Below, in pieces: positions 46,713 through 55,439 of a stretch of 64,000 bases of DNA (the stretch's first letter is position 1; every line of letters begins with the position of its first letter). This DNA is from Anaerosporobacter faecicola (lineage in GTDB: Bacteria > Bacillota > Clostridia > Lachnospirales > Lachnospiraceae): the NCBI RefSeq assembly GCF_012070565.1, contig NZ_JAAQRO010000046.1, positions 1-64,000 on the forward strand. Reading direction: 5' to 3'. A program made the translations under genes and the position numbers. The notes under the pieces were generated by a model. It saw only the letters and a list, made by a program, of their open reading frames with translations, searched no databases and was not told the origin of the DNA.

Positions 46713-47645
46713 ATGATGGATATGGGCGAAATGAAGAGAAAACAAAGCAGAAGAATGTCTAAAATGGCAAAAAGAGAAGAAAGATGGGCATGGCTATTTA
46801 TAAGTATACCTTTAGTAGGATTTTTATTATTCATGGCTTATCCAATTTGCTTTGCAGTATTTGCCAGTATGAGTAAATGGACTGGTATGAATTCTCTTGT
46901 TGATAACTTCTGCGGATTTGATAACTATATTGCAATATTTAAAGACGAAAAGTTTTGGAAAACGTTAACCACAACGATTATTTATTTAATCGGTATTCCA
47001 ATTGGAATGATTTTAGGGTTGCTATTTGCCATTGGTATGAATCGAAAGATACCAGGCGTAAGAGTTTTACGAACAATGTATTATGTACCAGTAGTCTCAT
47101 CCCTTGTGGCAGTTTCAATCTTGTGGGCATGGGTATATAATTATGACTATGGTTTATTCAATACAATTTACAAAGCGTTAACAGGTATGCATGGTCCAAA
47201 CTGGTTAGGAGATGAGACATGGGTTAAAGTTGCCTTGGTTATCTTTATGGTTTGGAAAGGTCTTGGCACTTCTATCATCTTATATCTGGCAGGATTGCAG
47301 AACATACCAAGAACCTATTATGAAGCAGCAGAAATTGATGGTGCCAACGGTTGGCATAAGTTTCGAAATATTACCTTTCCACTGGTTTCACCAGTTAGTT
47401 TTTACATATTAATCACAAGCTTAATCGGTGGCTTCCAAGTATTTGTAGAAGTCCAAGTAATGACAAGCACAGGAGGTACTAATTATAGTGCCGCAACAGT
47501 CGTATATTATCTCTACGATAAAGCATTTAGTAATGCACAATTGGGTTATGGCTGTGCATTGGCTGTAATCTTAGCAATTATTATCTTCATTATTACCGCA
47601 TTTAATTTTATTGGTCAAAATAAATGGGTTAAAACAATGGAATAA
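46713..47645 (+). CDS. sugar ABC transporter permease, MalF-type
   Basis: The 311-residue permease has six membrane segments and the EAA loop EAAEIDGANGWHKFRNITFPLVSP near residue 220. An in-frame ATG at 46677 lies inside a hairpin and has no RBS, so the start is placed at one of the ATGs at 46713-46731; the exact one is uncertain. It forms the channel with the MalG-type protein that follows 14 bp later. Confidence 0.88.
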   Translation: MMDMGEMKRKQSRRMSKMAKREERWAWLFISIPLVGFLLFMAYPICFAVFASMSKWTGMNSLVDNFCGFDNYIAIFKDEKFWKTLTTTIIYLIGIPIGMILGLLFAIGMNRKIPGVRVLRTMYYVPVVSSLVAVSILWAWVYNYDYGLFNTIYKALTGMHGPNWLGDETWVKVALVIFMVWKGLGTSIILYLAGLQNIPRTYYEAAEIDGANGWHKFRNITFPLVSPVSFYILITSLIGGFQVFVEVQVMTSTGGTNYSAATVVYYLYDKAFSNAQLGYGCALAVILAIIIFIITAFNFIGQNKWVKTME

Positions 47646-47659
47646 AGGGGGGAAAGAAC

Positions 47660-48529
47660 ATGGCAAGACATAAAGATTACGAAAGTTCCGGACTAGTTAC
47701 GAAGAAGAAAAAAACATTTAATATATTGATCTTTATCCTACTGAGTTTAGGCGCAGTATGCATGGTATTTCCTTTAATATATATGGTGGCAACATCGTTT
47801 ATGACAAAAAACCAAATTCTATCGGGAACCTTAACAGTAATACCAAACCCCGTATTGATCGGCAAATATAGTGAGGTGTTGTCCAAAGGTTCTTTCCTAT
47901 CTGGTATGCTAAACTCTATTAAAGTAGCTGTTCCAGTATTGCTGGTAGGTGGATTTACATCTTCTTTAGCCGCTTTTGGCTTTGCGAAAATGAAGTTTCG
48001 TGGAAATGGAATTGTATTTTTAGCCTTATTAGCAACAATTATGATTCCATTTGCCGTAGTAATGATCCCACAGTTTGTTATGTTTACAAAGTTAGGGTGG
48101 ACAAATTCGCTATTACCATTGATCATACCCGGCTTCTTTGGTAATATAAGTATTATCTTTTTCTTACGACAGAATTTACTTGGGATACCAAATGATTTAA
48201 TGGAAGCAGCAAAACTTGATGGATGTGGTTATTTTAAGATTTACTATAAAATATTCTTGCCATTAATGAAAGGTGCTTTAGCTACGCAATTAATGTTGTG
48301 GTTTATGGGAATATGGAATGATTACCTGGCACCTACAATCTTCTTGCGTTCTGAGAAAAATTGGACATTACAAGTAGTAATTCGTTCCTTTAATTCGTAT
48401 TATGCTATACAAAGTGATTATGCATTAATCATGGCTGCTTCTGTAATTGCCATGATCCCAACGATGTTATTATTCTTTGTATTCCAGAAGATGATTATTG
48501 AATCCATTGCAATTAGTGGAATTAAGTAA
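47660..48529 (+). CDS. sugar ABC transporter permease, MalG-type
   Basis: The 289-residue permease has six membrane segments and the EAA motif EAAKLDGCGYFKIYYKIFLPLMKGALA near residue 187. RBS is AAAGGGGGG. No ATPase gene follows; as in many Firmicutes, a shared MsmK-type ATPase encoded elsewhere probably powers the transporter. Confidence 0.9.
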   Translation: MARHKDYESSGLVTKKKKTFNILIFILLSLGAVCMVFPLIYMVATSFMTKNQILSGTLTVIPNPVLIGKYSEVLSKGSFLSGMLNSIKVAVPVLLVGGFTSSLAAFGFAKMKFRGNGIVFLALLATIMIPFAVVMIPQFVMFTKLGWTNSLLPLIIPGFFGNISIIFFLRQNLLGIPNDLMEAAKLDGCGYFKIYYKIFLPLMKGALATQLMLWFMGIWNDYLAPTIFLRSEKNWTLQVVIRSFNSYYAIQSDYALIMAASVIAMIPTMLLFFVFQKMIIESIAISGIK

Positions 48530-48533
48530 ATAT

Positions 48534-48581
48534 AATCAGACTGTTGCACGTGTACCACACGATTTTACAACAGTCTGATTT
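48534..48581 (+). terminator. hairpin between MalG-type and DUF624 genes
   Basis: AATCAGACTGTTG pairs with CAACAGTCTGATT around a 22-base loop. A weak T-rich tail follows (TGCTATTAT). It may partly end transcription before the DUF624 gene. Confidence 0.6.
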
Positions 48582-48609
48582 GCTATTATACATAAGGAGG
48601 AAGCATAGT

Positions 48610-49263
48610 ATGCTTATGGATAGTCCTGTAATTCGATTTGTTAATAAAATGGCAGATCTACTTCTGTTAAATATACTCTATATTCTTTGTTGCATACCAA
48701 TCGTTACGATTGGAGCGGCAACAACGGCATTATATCATGTAACACTTCGTTCTATTCGGTATGGAGATGGTTATGTTGTATCCGAATTTATTAGGTCATT
48801 TAAGCAAAATCTTCTTTCTTCCACATTAATATGGTTGCTTGTTGTAGTGGTTGGGGCAATATTGGGACTGGATCTATACTTTTGGCTTAAAGTTGCCAAA
48901 GGAGGTATTCGCATAATGATGACAGGGGTAAATGCATGTATTTTATTTGTGTATCTTATTACAGTCCTATATATCTTTCCTGTACAAGCAAAATTAAAAA
49001 ATTCAATATGGTTAAATATTCGTAATGCTGCCGCAATGGCAATTGGACATCTATTTCCTTATACAATGATATGTGTGGCGATTACTGGTGGATTTGTATA
49101 CTTGTTTTATGTAAGTTTAGCAGCAGATCTTATTGCCATATTAATTGGTTTTTCCTTACTTGCTTATATTCAATCATTCTTTTTTTACAAAGTATTTGCC
49201 AAATATATTGAGGAGGATCCAGTAGGAGAAGATGATCCTTTATATGGTATTAATAATAAGTAA
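48610..49263 (+). CDS. DUF624 (YesL-like) membrane protein
   Basis: The 217-residue protein has five hydrophobic segments and the DUF624 features NKMADLLLLNILYILCCIPIVTIGAATTALYHV at the N-terminus. YesL-type proteins are regularly encoded with plant-polysaccharide oligosaccharide transporters; their function is unknown. ATG 48610 follows AAGGAGG (48594-48600); the upstream ATG at 48544 lies within the preceding hairpin. Confidence 0.85.
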   Translation: MLMDSPVIRFVNKMADLLLLNILYILCCIPIVTIGAATTALYHVTLRSIRYGDGYVVSEFIRSFKQNLLSSTLIWLLVVVVGAILGLDLYFWLKVAKGGIRIMMTGVNACILFVYLITVLYIFPVQAKLKNSIWLNIRNAAAMAIGHLFPYTMICVAITGGFVYLFYVSLAADLIAILIGFSLLAYIQSFFFYKVFAKYIEEDPVGEDDPLYGINNK

Positions 49264-49280
49264 GGCTGTTTAAATAAAAC

Positions 49281-49333
49281 AAAGAGCGCCCCCACAATTA
49301 CTCAATGTGAGTAATGTGTAAGCGCTCTTTTTG
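49281..49333 (+). terminator. terminator after the sugar transporter operon
   Basis: AAAGAGCGC pairs with GCGCTCTTT, with an inner ATTACTCA/TGAGTAAT hairpin, followed by TTTTGT. Confidence 0.85.
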
Positions 49334-49362
49334 TATTACTTAATTCATTCATATAATATATG

Positions 49363-49407
49363 AGAATAGTATTCAATGAGTATACTATTCTCATTGAATA
49401 CTATTCT
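49363..49407. repeat. perfect 18-bp inverted repeat
   Basis: AGAATAGTATTCAATGAG (49363-49380) and its exact reverse complement (49390-49407) flank a 9-base spacer. An alternative 10-bp pairing (GAGAATAGTA with TACTATTCTC, 49362-49392) is mutually exclusive. No T-run is adjacent; it lies 10 bp after the stop of the minus-strand ABC gene. Confidence 0.75.
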
Positions 49408-49416
49408 ATACGTGTA

Positions 49417-51195
49417 TTATTCAATATTCTTAAACTGTGCCATATATAAATTGTAATAGATACCTTTTTTCAAAAGAAGTTCTTTTGCATTTCCTTGCTC
49501 CTGAATATTACCGTTATCGATAACAAAGATTCGATCTGCTTTTTGAATGGTTGATAAACGGTGAGCAATTACAAAGGATGTACGTCCCTTTAGCAGGTTT
49601 TCAATTCCTTGTTGAACAAGAAGTTCGGTTTGTGTATCAATACTAGAAGTAGCTTCATCTAAGATCAGGATCTTTGGTTTAGAAACCATGGTTCTTGCAA
49701 ATGCAAGCAACTGTCTTTGGCCAATCGATAATCCGCTTCCTCTTTCTTTTAATTCGGTATCATATCCCTTTTCCAACTTCATAATAAAATCATGTGCATT
49801 GACTGCTTTTGCAGCTTCTATAATTTCTTCATCGGTTGCATCAAGTCGTCCATATCGGATATTTTCCTTGATCGTACCTGAGAATAAGAAGTTATCCTGT
49901 GTCATAACTCCCATTTGTTGTCGAAGACTCTCAATGGATACTTCTTTTAAGTTATAGTTATCTACAAATATCTTGCCTTTTTGAATGTCATAGAAACGGC
50001 TAATTAGGTTCACAATGGTCGTTTTTCCAGCACCGGTTGGACCAACAAGGGCAATGGTCTCACCCGCCTTTACATCGAAAGACACATCATCTAAGACAAG
50101 GCTATCTTCATCGTAGGAGAAGCTAACGTGTTCAAATCGAATATCACCTTTTACATCAGGAAGATTCTGAACATTTTTATCGTCTACGATATCGGGCTCT
50201 GTATCCATGATTTCAAAAATACGTTCTGCACCAGCAATATTGGTAATTAACTGGTTGTAGAAGTTACTTAAGTTAAGAATTGGACTCCAGAACATGGAGA
50301 TATACGTACCAAAAGCAACAAGTAAACCAACGGAATCAGGACCAATTTTTAAGATTTTAATTCCCACAAAATACAGGGATGCAGCGCCGATTCCCCAACA
50401 TAGATCAATGATTGGTCCAATGGAATCGTTAAGACGTACAGCATGAATGAAACTATCTCGATGTTCCTTCAACAGATGATCAAATGTTTCTGCTGTTTCT
50501 TCCTCAGCTGTTAAACTTTGAATAATACGAATGCCGGATAAATCTTCATGAATGAAGGCATTTACATTAGCACTCTTCTTACGGAATACTCTCCAACGTA
50601 AGTGAGAGAACCGTTGTACACAGTATATTCCAACAGCCATAAGTGGTAAACTTACCAATGCTGCAAGAGCAAGTTTATAATTTTTTACTAACATAATAAT
50701 AACAACGGCGCATACCGTAATAAAATCTGGAATCAGAGTTGTTACACTATTTGTCAGTACTTCTTTTAATGAGTTAACATCACCGATAATTCTTGATAGC
50801 ACTTTACCTGTTGGTCTGCTATCGAAGAAACTAAAACTTAGTTTTTGAATGTGTGTATATAATTCTTGTCGAACAACCAATAGAATCTCATTGGAGATCT
50901 TCGACATAATATACATACGAACTTTTATTAACAAAACCATAATGATGTTAATAATAGAAGCGAAGATACCAAGTTTGATAAGTCCCTCTGTATCTTTGTT
51001 CTTAATGTAAACATCAATGGCTGCTTCTATAAGTAGTGGGTTGATCAATGCAATTGCTACACAGATACCCATAATAAGTAGTACGAATATTATTTTAAAT
51101 TTATACTTTAACATGTAGCGATAAAGACGTAACAATGTGGCCACTTTGCTTGTATTCGTTGAGGCTTCATCGCTTTTGTAAGAGTCAACTGCCAT
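49417..51195 (-). CDS. multidrug ABC exporter half-transporter, BmrD-like
   Basis: The 592-residue protein has a six-helix exporter membrane domain and a C-terminal ATPase with Walker A GPTGAGKTT, signature LSIGQRQL and a canonical Walker B with catalytic Glu (ILILDEATSSID). It pairs with the upstream half-transporter, whose catalytic Glu is Asp. Together they match asymmetric heterodimeric exporters such as BmrCD and TM287/288. Its ATG overlaps the TAA of the upstream gene (TAATG), implying coupled translation. Confidence 0.9.
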   Translation of the reverse strand: MAVDSYKSDEASTNTSKVATLLRLYRYMLKYKFKIIFVLLIMGICVAIALINPLLIEAAIDVYIKNKDTEGLIKLGIFASIINIIMVLLIKVRMYIMSKISNEILLVVRQELYTHIQKLSFSFFDSRPTGKVLSRIIGDVNSLKEVLTNSVTTLIPDFITVCAVVIIMLVKNYKLALAALVSLPLMAVGIYCVQRFSHLRWRVFRKKSANVNAFIHEDLSGIRIIQSLTAEEETAETFDHLLKEHRDSFIHAVRLNDSIGPIIDLCWGIGAASLYFVGIKILKIGPDSVGLLVAFGTYISMFWSPILNLSNFYNQLITNIAGAERIFEIMDTEPDIVDDKNVQNLPDVKGDIRFEHVSFSYDEDSLVLDDVSFDVKAGETIALVGPTGAGKTTIVNLISRFYDIQKGKIFVDNYNLKEVSIESLRQQMGVMTQDNFLFSGTIKENIRYGRLDATDEEIIEAAKAVNAHDFIMKLEKGYDTELKERGSGLSIGQRQLLAFARTMVSKPKILILDEATSSIDTQTELLVQQGIENLLKGRTSFVIAHRLSTIQKADRIFVIDNGNIQEQGNAKELLLKKGIYYNLYMAQFKNIE

Positions 51196-52937
51196 TACTG
51201 TGTCACCTCCTGTTTACTTTCTAAATAGTCCCCATATTGGCTCATATAGGTTTGATAATAGAGACCATGCTTAGCAAGGAGCTGCTCATGCGTACCGCGT
51301 TCGGCAATACTACCACCATCTTCAAGTACAATGATTTCATCTGCATTACGTACTGCAGAGATACGATGAGCAATTATTAATTTCGTTGTATCTCTTAATT
51401 CTAAAAGAGCTTCTTGAATGGCATGTTCTGTCTCCATGTCTAGTGCAGATGTGGAGTCATCAAGTACGAGGATTGGTGTCTTCTTAGCAAGAGCTCTGGC
51501 AATACTAATACGTTGCTTTTGCCCGCCAGAAAGTCCAACTCCACGTTCACCGATGACGGTGTTATATTTATGCTCTAATTTATCAATAAATTGATCTGCC
51601 TGCGCATAGGAAGCAGATTCTAACAATACTTCTTTACTTACTTCATATTTCTTACCCATCTTAATATTATCTTTGATGGTATCCGAGAATAAAAATACAT
51701 CTTGCATTACTAAAGATATGTTACTTCTCAATTCTTTCAAAGTAAGATCTTTAATATTAACGCCATCTAAACGGATGGTACCTTCCGTTGCGTCATAGAA
51801 TCGTTGCAGGATATTAATAATAGAAGATTTTCCTGTTCCAGTAGCACCCATAATACCTATGGTTTTGCCGGCATCAACATGGAACGTAATATCATCAAGT
51901 ATTTTCTTATTATTCTGTTCAAAAGATACATGGTTGAAATCGATGATTCCCTTAATATCACCAATAACAATTGGGTCCGTTGGATCTTTAATCTCTGGAA
52001 CATTTGTATATAGTTTTCGAATTTTCTTTGTTGAAGCAATAGCAGAAGAAAAACTGTTTGTTAACCAGCCTAACATCTCCATTGGCCACACAATGTTTGT
52101 GGAGTAGATAGAGAATGCACTTAATTCACCTACGGTAATTTCACCATTGATTGTAAGAATTCCGCCGTAAATGATTACCACGATTGGAAGTAACTTAGTA
52201 ATAAACTGAAATAATGGTTGATAGCGAACCAAAGCTTTGGATTGCTTCATGTTCAGTTCGTAATAACGATTGTTATGAGATAAGAATTTCTTAATCTCAA
52301 ATTTCTCTCTGGCAAAAGCTTTAACCGTACGGACACCAGATAGATTTTCCTGTGCTATGGTATTCAGATTTGCATTTTCTTCACTGATTTCTTCATAAAT
52401 GGAATCTAATTTTCTTTCCATTATAATTGCAAACATTGCAACCAGTGGCATTGCAATACATGGTATTATAAATAATTTGTGACTAATACGAAACATACAA
52501 GTTAGAACTATGGTCGTGTGGATGATTACCTCAATGATAAGCATTCCAACAAAACCTAATCCATCCCAAATACGGTCAACATCATCTTTTACACGTGCCA
52601 TAAGTTCACCTGTATTTGTTTTGTCAAAAAAACTAATCGATAACTTTTGAATGTGGTTAAACAAATCTTTACGAATGTTTAATCCAATTTTTGAACTAAC
52701 GCTGTCAAATGTATATTCTTTAAAATACTGGAAAATACATCGTCCAACACCGATTAATAAAATGATCAGTATTAATCGGTTAAACAACTCCATTTTTCCA
52801 CCGATGATTACATCATCAATAAAACTACCGGTTATTTGTGGTGTAAGCATATCAAGAGATACGCTTAGAGTCATACAAGCTATGGCAAATACGTAAGCGT
52901 ACCAATACTTCATAACATATCTTGATATCTTTTTCAT
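51195..52937 (-). CDS. multidrug ABC exporter half-transporter, BmrC-like
   Basis: The 580-residue protein has an exporter membrane domain and an ATPase with Walker A GATGTGKSS, signature LSGGQKQR and a degenerate Walker B (ILVLDDSTSALD) in which Asp replaces the catalytic Glu. This degeneracy marks one subunit of heterodimeric exporters. The start is set at 52937 with GGGAG upstream; a longer frame to 53138 runs through the leader without an RBS and ends in the attenuator. It follows a leader ORF and terminator, which suggests induction by ribosome-targeting drugs. Confidence 0.9.
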   Translation of the reverse strand: MKKISRYVMKYWYAYVFAIACMTLSVSLDMLTPQITGSFIDDVIIGGKMELFNRLILIILLIGVGRCIFQYFKEYTFDSVSSKIGLNIRKDLFNHIQKLSISFFDKTNTGELMARVKDDVDRIWDGLGFVGMLIIEVIIHTTIVLTCMFRISHKLFIIPCIAMPLVAMFAIIMERKLDSIYEEISEENANLNTIAQENLSGVRTVKAFAREKFEIKKFLSHNNRYYELNMKQSKALVRYQPLFQFITKLLPIVVIIYGGILTINGEITVGELSAFSIYSTNIVWPMEMLGWLTNSFSSAIASTKKIRKLYTNVPEIKDPTDPIVIGDIKGIIDFNHVSFEQNNKKILDDITFHVDAGKTIGIMGATGTGKSSIINILQRFYDATEGTIRLDGVNIKDLTLKELRSNISLVMQDVFLFSDTIKDNIKMGKKYEVSKEVLLESASYAQADQFIDKLEHKYNTVIGERGVGLSGGQKQRISIARALAKKTPILVLDDSTSALDMETEHAIQEALLELRDTTKLIIAHRISAVRNADEIIVLEDGGSIAERGTHEQLLAKHGLYYQTYMSQYGDYLESKQEVTQ

Positions 52938-53135
52938 GAAATACTCCCTTCTTTCTGTCAAATGTCTTGTTTTTGTTTCCTTCATGCAACAATCCGTGTT
53001 TACAAGTAATACAGATTTCTCTGTAAAAATCGAACCTGGCGATTTTGTTGTGGCGTAAAAGGTTATCTTTTCTGAACATGGCATAGGAAGATAACAATTT
53101 AAGAACCTGTAAACAACGGCCCCCCTCAAAAAGCG

Positions 53136-53167
53136 CAAAAAAAAGTCGTGGTAAGTTTACCACGACT
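53136..53167 (-). terminator. attenuator of the bmrCD-like operon
   Basis: On the minus strand AGTCGTGGTAA pairs with TTACCACGACT and is followed by eight T. It lies 37 bp after the leader ORF stop and about 200 bp before the ABC start. The leader ORF contains a second copy of AGTCGT (53225-53220), which could pair with the 3' arm as part of an antiterminator. Confidence 0.82.
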
Positions 53168-53203
53168 AAAAATCATTCATATAATACGATAAATGTTTTC
53201 ACT

Positions 53204-53302
53204 TTATAATCGTACAATAACGACTGAGGAGGTATTCTCACGCATAGATTGCTGTATTAAGTTTGTGTGTGTTGCAGATACTGCATTTGTTAATCTAAAC
53301 AT
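53204..53302 (-). CDS. leader peptide of the bmrCD-like exporter operon
   Basis: A 32-codon ORF starts at ATG 53302 with GAAAGAGAGG eight bases upstream and ends with TAA at 53206-53204. The peptide begins MFRLTNAVSATHTN and ends SSVVIVRL. It has its own promoter (53338-53365), a strong RBS, and an intrinsic terminator directly downstream. This matches the architecture of ribosome-mediated attenuation shown for Bacillus subtilis bmrB-bmrC-bmrD, where ribosome stalling on the leader opens the operon. Sequence similarity to BmrB was not tested. The regulatory role is inference, but the layout is clear. Confidence 0.7.
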   Translation of the reverse strand: MFRLTNAVSATHTNLIQQSMRENTSSVVIVRL

Positions 53303-53337
53303 AATTTTTACCTCTCTTTCTTTAATATTCTTTTGCC

Positions 53338-53365
53338 ATTATAGCATTATACTGGAAAATGTCAA
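53338..53365 (-). promoter_or_regulatory. sigma-A promoter of the bmrCD-like leader
   Basis: On the minus strand TTGACA (53365-53360), 16-bp spacer and TATAAT (53343-53338). The expected start near 53331 lies just before the leader ORF ribosome binding site. Confidence 0.82.
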
Positions 53366-53444
53366 TACGTTTTTTGGAAAAAAATTAAGGAAGTATTAAC
53401 TTTTGCTTAATATTCTGAATATTCAAAGAATGTTCATAATTGTA

Positions 53445-53552
53445 TGGTATAATACTAGGGTAAGAAAGTCATAGTTTTCATGTTTACATGAAAAAGGTCG
53501 TGGGAACCTAAAAGTACGATAAGTGCAAGGGTGCGTGGTACGCACTCTTATC
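53445..53552 (+). promoter_or_regulatory. extended -10 promoter and structured leader of the relQ-like gene
   Basis: TGGTATAAT (53445-53453) is an extended -10 element without a good -35. The leader folds into TTTTCATG/CATGAAAA (53475-53494) and a longer hairpin GATAAG/CTTATC (53518-53552) with an inner GGTGCGT/ACGCACT. No terminator precedes the gene. I do not recognise a known riboswitch class. Confidence 0.45.
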
Positions 53553-53596
53553 TATGGGTGTAGTGAGATAAATAGTAGCAAAGAGAAGGTGTTTAT

Positions 53597-54526
53597 ATGG
53601 AGTTACCAATTTTTTATGATGAAGCAGAAGAGTGGAGCAATGCTTTACTACTTTATAATTCTGCCTTAAAAGAAATTAACACAAAATTAGAAATTTTAAA
53701 TAATGAGTTTAAGTTAGCGCACCAATATAATCCAATTGAACATATTACGTCGAGGGTTAAATCACCACAAAGTATTGCAAAGAAGATTCGTCATAAAGGG
53801 AAAGAATTAACTGTTGAGAATATTGTCAAATACATTAATGATATTGCAGGAATTCGAATTATATGTTCATTTACTTCAGATATTTATCGTATAGCGAATT
53901 TAATCACGAAACAGAATGATATTAAAGTATTAAAAATCAAAGATTATATTATGCAGCCAAAGAAGAATGGATATGCCAGTTATCACATGATCGTGTCAGT
54001 TCCAATCTTTTTATCAAACAATGTAATTGAAACCAAGGTAGAGATTCAGATTCGAACCATTGCAATGGATTTCTGGGCTAGTTTGGAACATAAGATCTAT
54101 TATAAGTTTGAGGGAAATGCACCAGAGCGAATTCGAAAAGAACTTAAGGAGTGCGCAGAAATAGTAAATTATTTGGATAATAAGATGCTTTCATTAAATG
54201 AAGAGGTACACACCTATAGTCATGATGAGGTAGCAGAATATAAAGAGATTATGTCAGGTAATTATCGTGAAATGATGAAGGAATCATATGGTAGTGTCAT
54301 TGATGATGAGAATGAAGAAGTTGTTACGGGGGAGAGTGTTATGGAGTCTCCGGATTTGCAAAGCGATGAGGAAAACTATGGTGAAGTAGGGGATGAAGTG
54401 CAACAGATTATGAAGGACCTTGCCACCAATCATATCATGAACGATCAGGGAAGCAAAGGGAAAGAAGAACGTAAAGAGAAGAAAGGATTAGGTTCTTTTT
54501 TTAATAAAGTAATCTCTAATTCGTAA
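53597..54526 (+). CDS. small alarmone synthetase, RelQ-type, with long acidic tail
   Basis: The protein makes (p)ppGpp by transferring pyrophosphate to GDP or GTP. Residues about 1-210 form a RelA/SpoT synthetase domain with HITSRVKSPQSIAKKIRHKG, NDIAGIRIICSF, KNGYASYHMIVSVP and VEIQIRTIAMDFWASLEHKIYYK. There is no hydrolase or TGS domain. RelQ proteins usually have about 210-260 residues; this one has 309, with an extra acidic, low-complexity tail (about 215-285) and a Lys-rich end. The tail's role is unknown. RBS is GAGAAGGTG. Confidence 0.88.
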   Translation: MELPIFYDEAEEWSNALLLYNSALKEINTKLEILNNEFKLAHQYNPIEHITSRVKSPQSIAKKIRHKGKELTVENIVKYINDIAGIRIICSFTSDIYRIANLITKQNDIKVLKIKDYIMQPKKNGYASYHMIVSVPIFLSNNVIETKVEIQIRTIAMDFWASLEHKIYYKFEGNAPERIRKELKECAEIVNYLDNKMLSLNEEVHTYSHDEVAEYKEIMSGNYREMMKESYGSVIDDENEEVVTGESVMESPDLQSDEENYGEVGDEVQQIMKDLATNHIMNDQGSKGKEERKEKKGLGSFFNKVISNS

Positions 54527-54603
54527 GGATCGAACGAGGGATTATAATTTTGATGTGTAAAGATTGAATGAATAAGGGCAACAAGGTAATAAGGAGAATA
54601 GGA

Positions 54604-55341
54604 ATGCTTAAATTTTTAGGTACAGGCGGGGCGTTCAATACCAAAAGAGGAAATACGAGCGCATATTTTGAACTGGGTTCCGAATTGTTTTTAATTGATG
54701 TTGGTGAGGATGTATTTCCGAAAACAATTGAGAATCATCTATTTGATCAAAAGACAAGAGTGAATATATTCATAACGCATTTGCATAGTGATCATGTAGG
54801 AAGTTTAGGAACATTACTTGCTTATCTGTACATTAATGTGTTTGGACAGGATCGAAGTAAAATCTGTGTATACTTCCCTTCTGAAGCATTGAAGGAGTTA
54901 CTAGAACTACAAGGGGTGACGGAGGAAGTCTATACGTTCTACGTTAATCTTTGGGACGAGCTGTATGTTGATGGGTATCAAAGAGAAGTGGAATATAACT
55001 TTGAAGCAGGAAAACATACCCCATACTTAGACTATAAGAAGAACGAAAACTGCTATCATATTACATTTTCTCAGAAAAAAGAGTTTTGTTTTTATTATAG
55101 TGGTGATACTTGTGAGTTTAACCATCAACTATCAAATCCATATGCATATGACTGGATTTATCATGAAGTAACGATGATTAAAAGTGCTGAAGTACATTTT
55201 CAATATGACAAATTATTAGAGGCAACAAAAGATATGCCAGCGGACCAGAAGAAGAAATTCGTCCTCATGCATCTTGATAGTAATTTTGATGTGGAGAGAG
55301 CCAAGATGGACGGGTTCTCCATTGCAGGTGAGCAGTTATAA
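54604..55341 (+). CDS. metallo-beta-lactamase-fold hydrolase
   Basis: The 245-residue protein has the metal site THLHSDHVGSLG (about residues 60-71), an N-terminal FLGTGGAFNTKRGNTSAYFE typical of RNase Z/phosphodiesterase-like MBL proteins, an Asp ligand in YYSGDTCEF and a late His in VLMHLDSNF. The start at 54604 follows AAGGAGA; the ATG at 54568 is less likely. It may act on RNA, phosphodiesters or thioesters; the substrate is unknown. Confidence 0.82.
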   Translation: MLKFLGTGGAFNTKRGNTSAYFELGSELFLIDVGEDVFPKTIENHLFDQKTRVNIFITHLHSDHVGSLGTLLAYLYINVFGQDRSKICVYFPSEALKELLELQGVTEEVYTFYVNLWDELYVDGYQREVEYNFEAGKHTPYLDYKKNENCYHITFSQKKEFCFYYSGDTCEFNHQLSNPYAYDWIYHEVTMIKSAEVHFQYDKLLEATKDMPADQKKKFVLMHLDSNFDVERAKMDGFSIAGEQL

Positions 55342-55417
55342 AAAAAGCCCCTTCTAGCGAATGATATGATATCCTTTCAAGTAGACAGGATATCATCATT
55401 CGCTAGAAGGGGCTTTT
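55342..55417. terminator. long bidirectional terminator
   Basis: AAAAGCCCCTTCTAGCGAA continues with TGATATGATATCCT and pairs with the complementary arm AGGATATCATCATTCGCTAG...GGGGCTTTT, a stem of about 33 bp with one mismatch. It serves the convergent MBL and S1 genes. Confidence 0.9.
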
Positions 55418-55439
55418 CTGCTTTTTACCTAATTTTTAA

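Noticed and set aside
52938-53163. N-terminal extension of the BmrC-like protein and a 103-codon frame in the leader
   Set aside because: They run through the attenuator hairpin and lack RBS; the ATG at 52937 with GGGAG and the usual exporter N-terminus is better.
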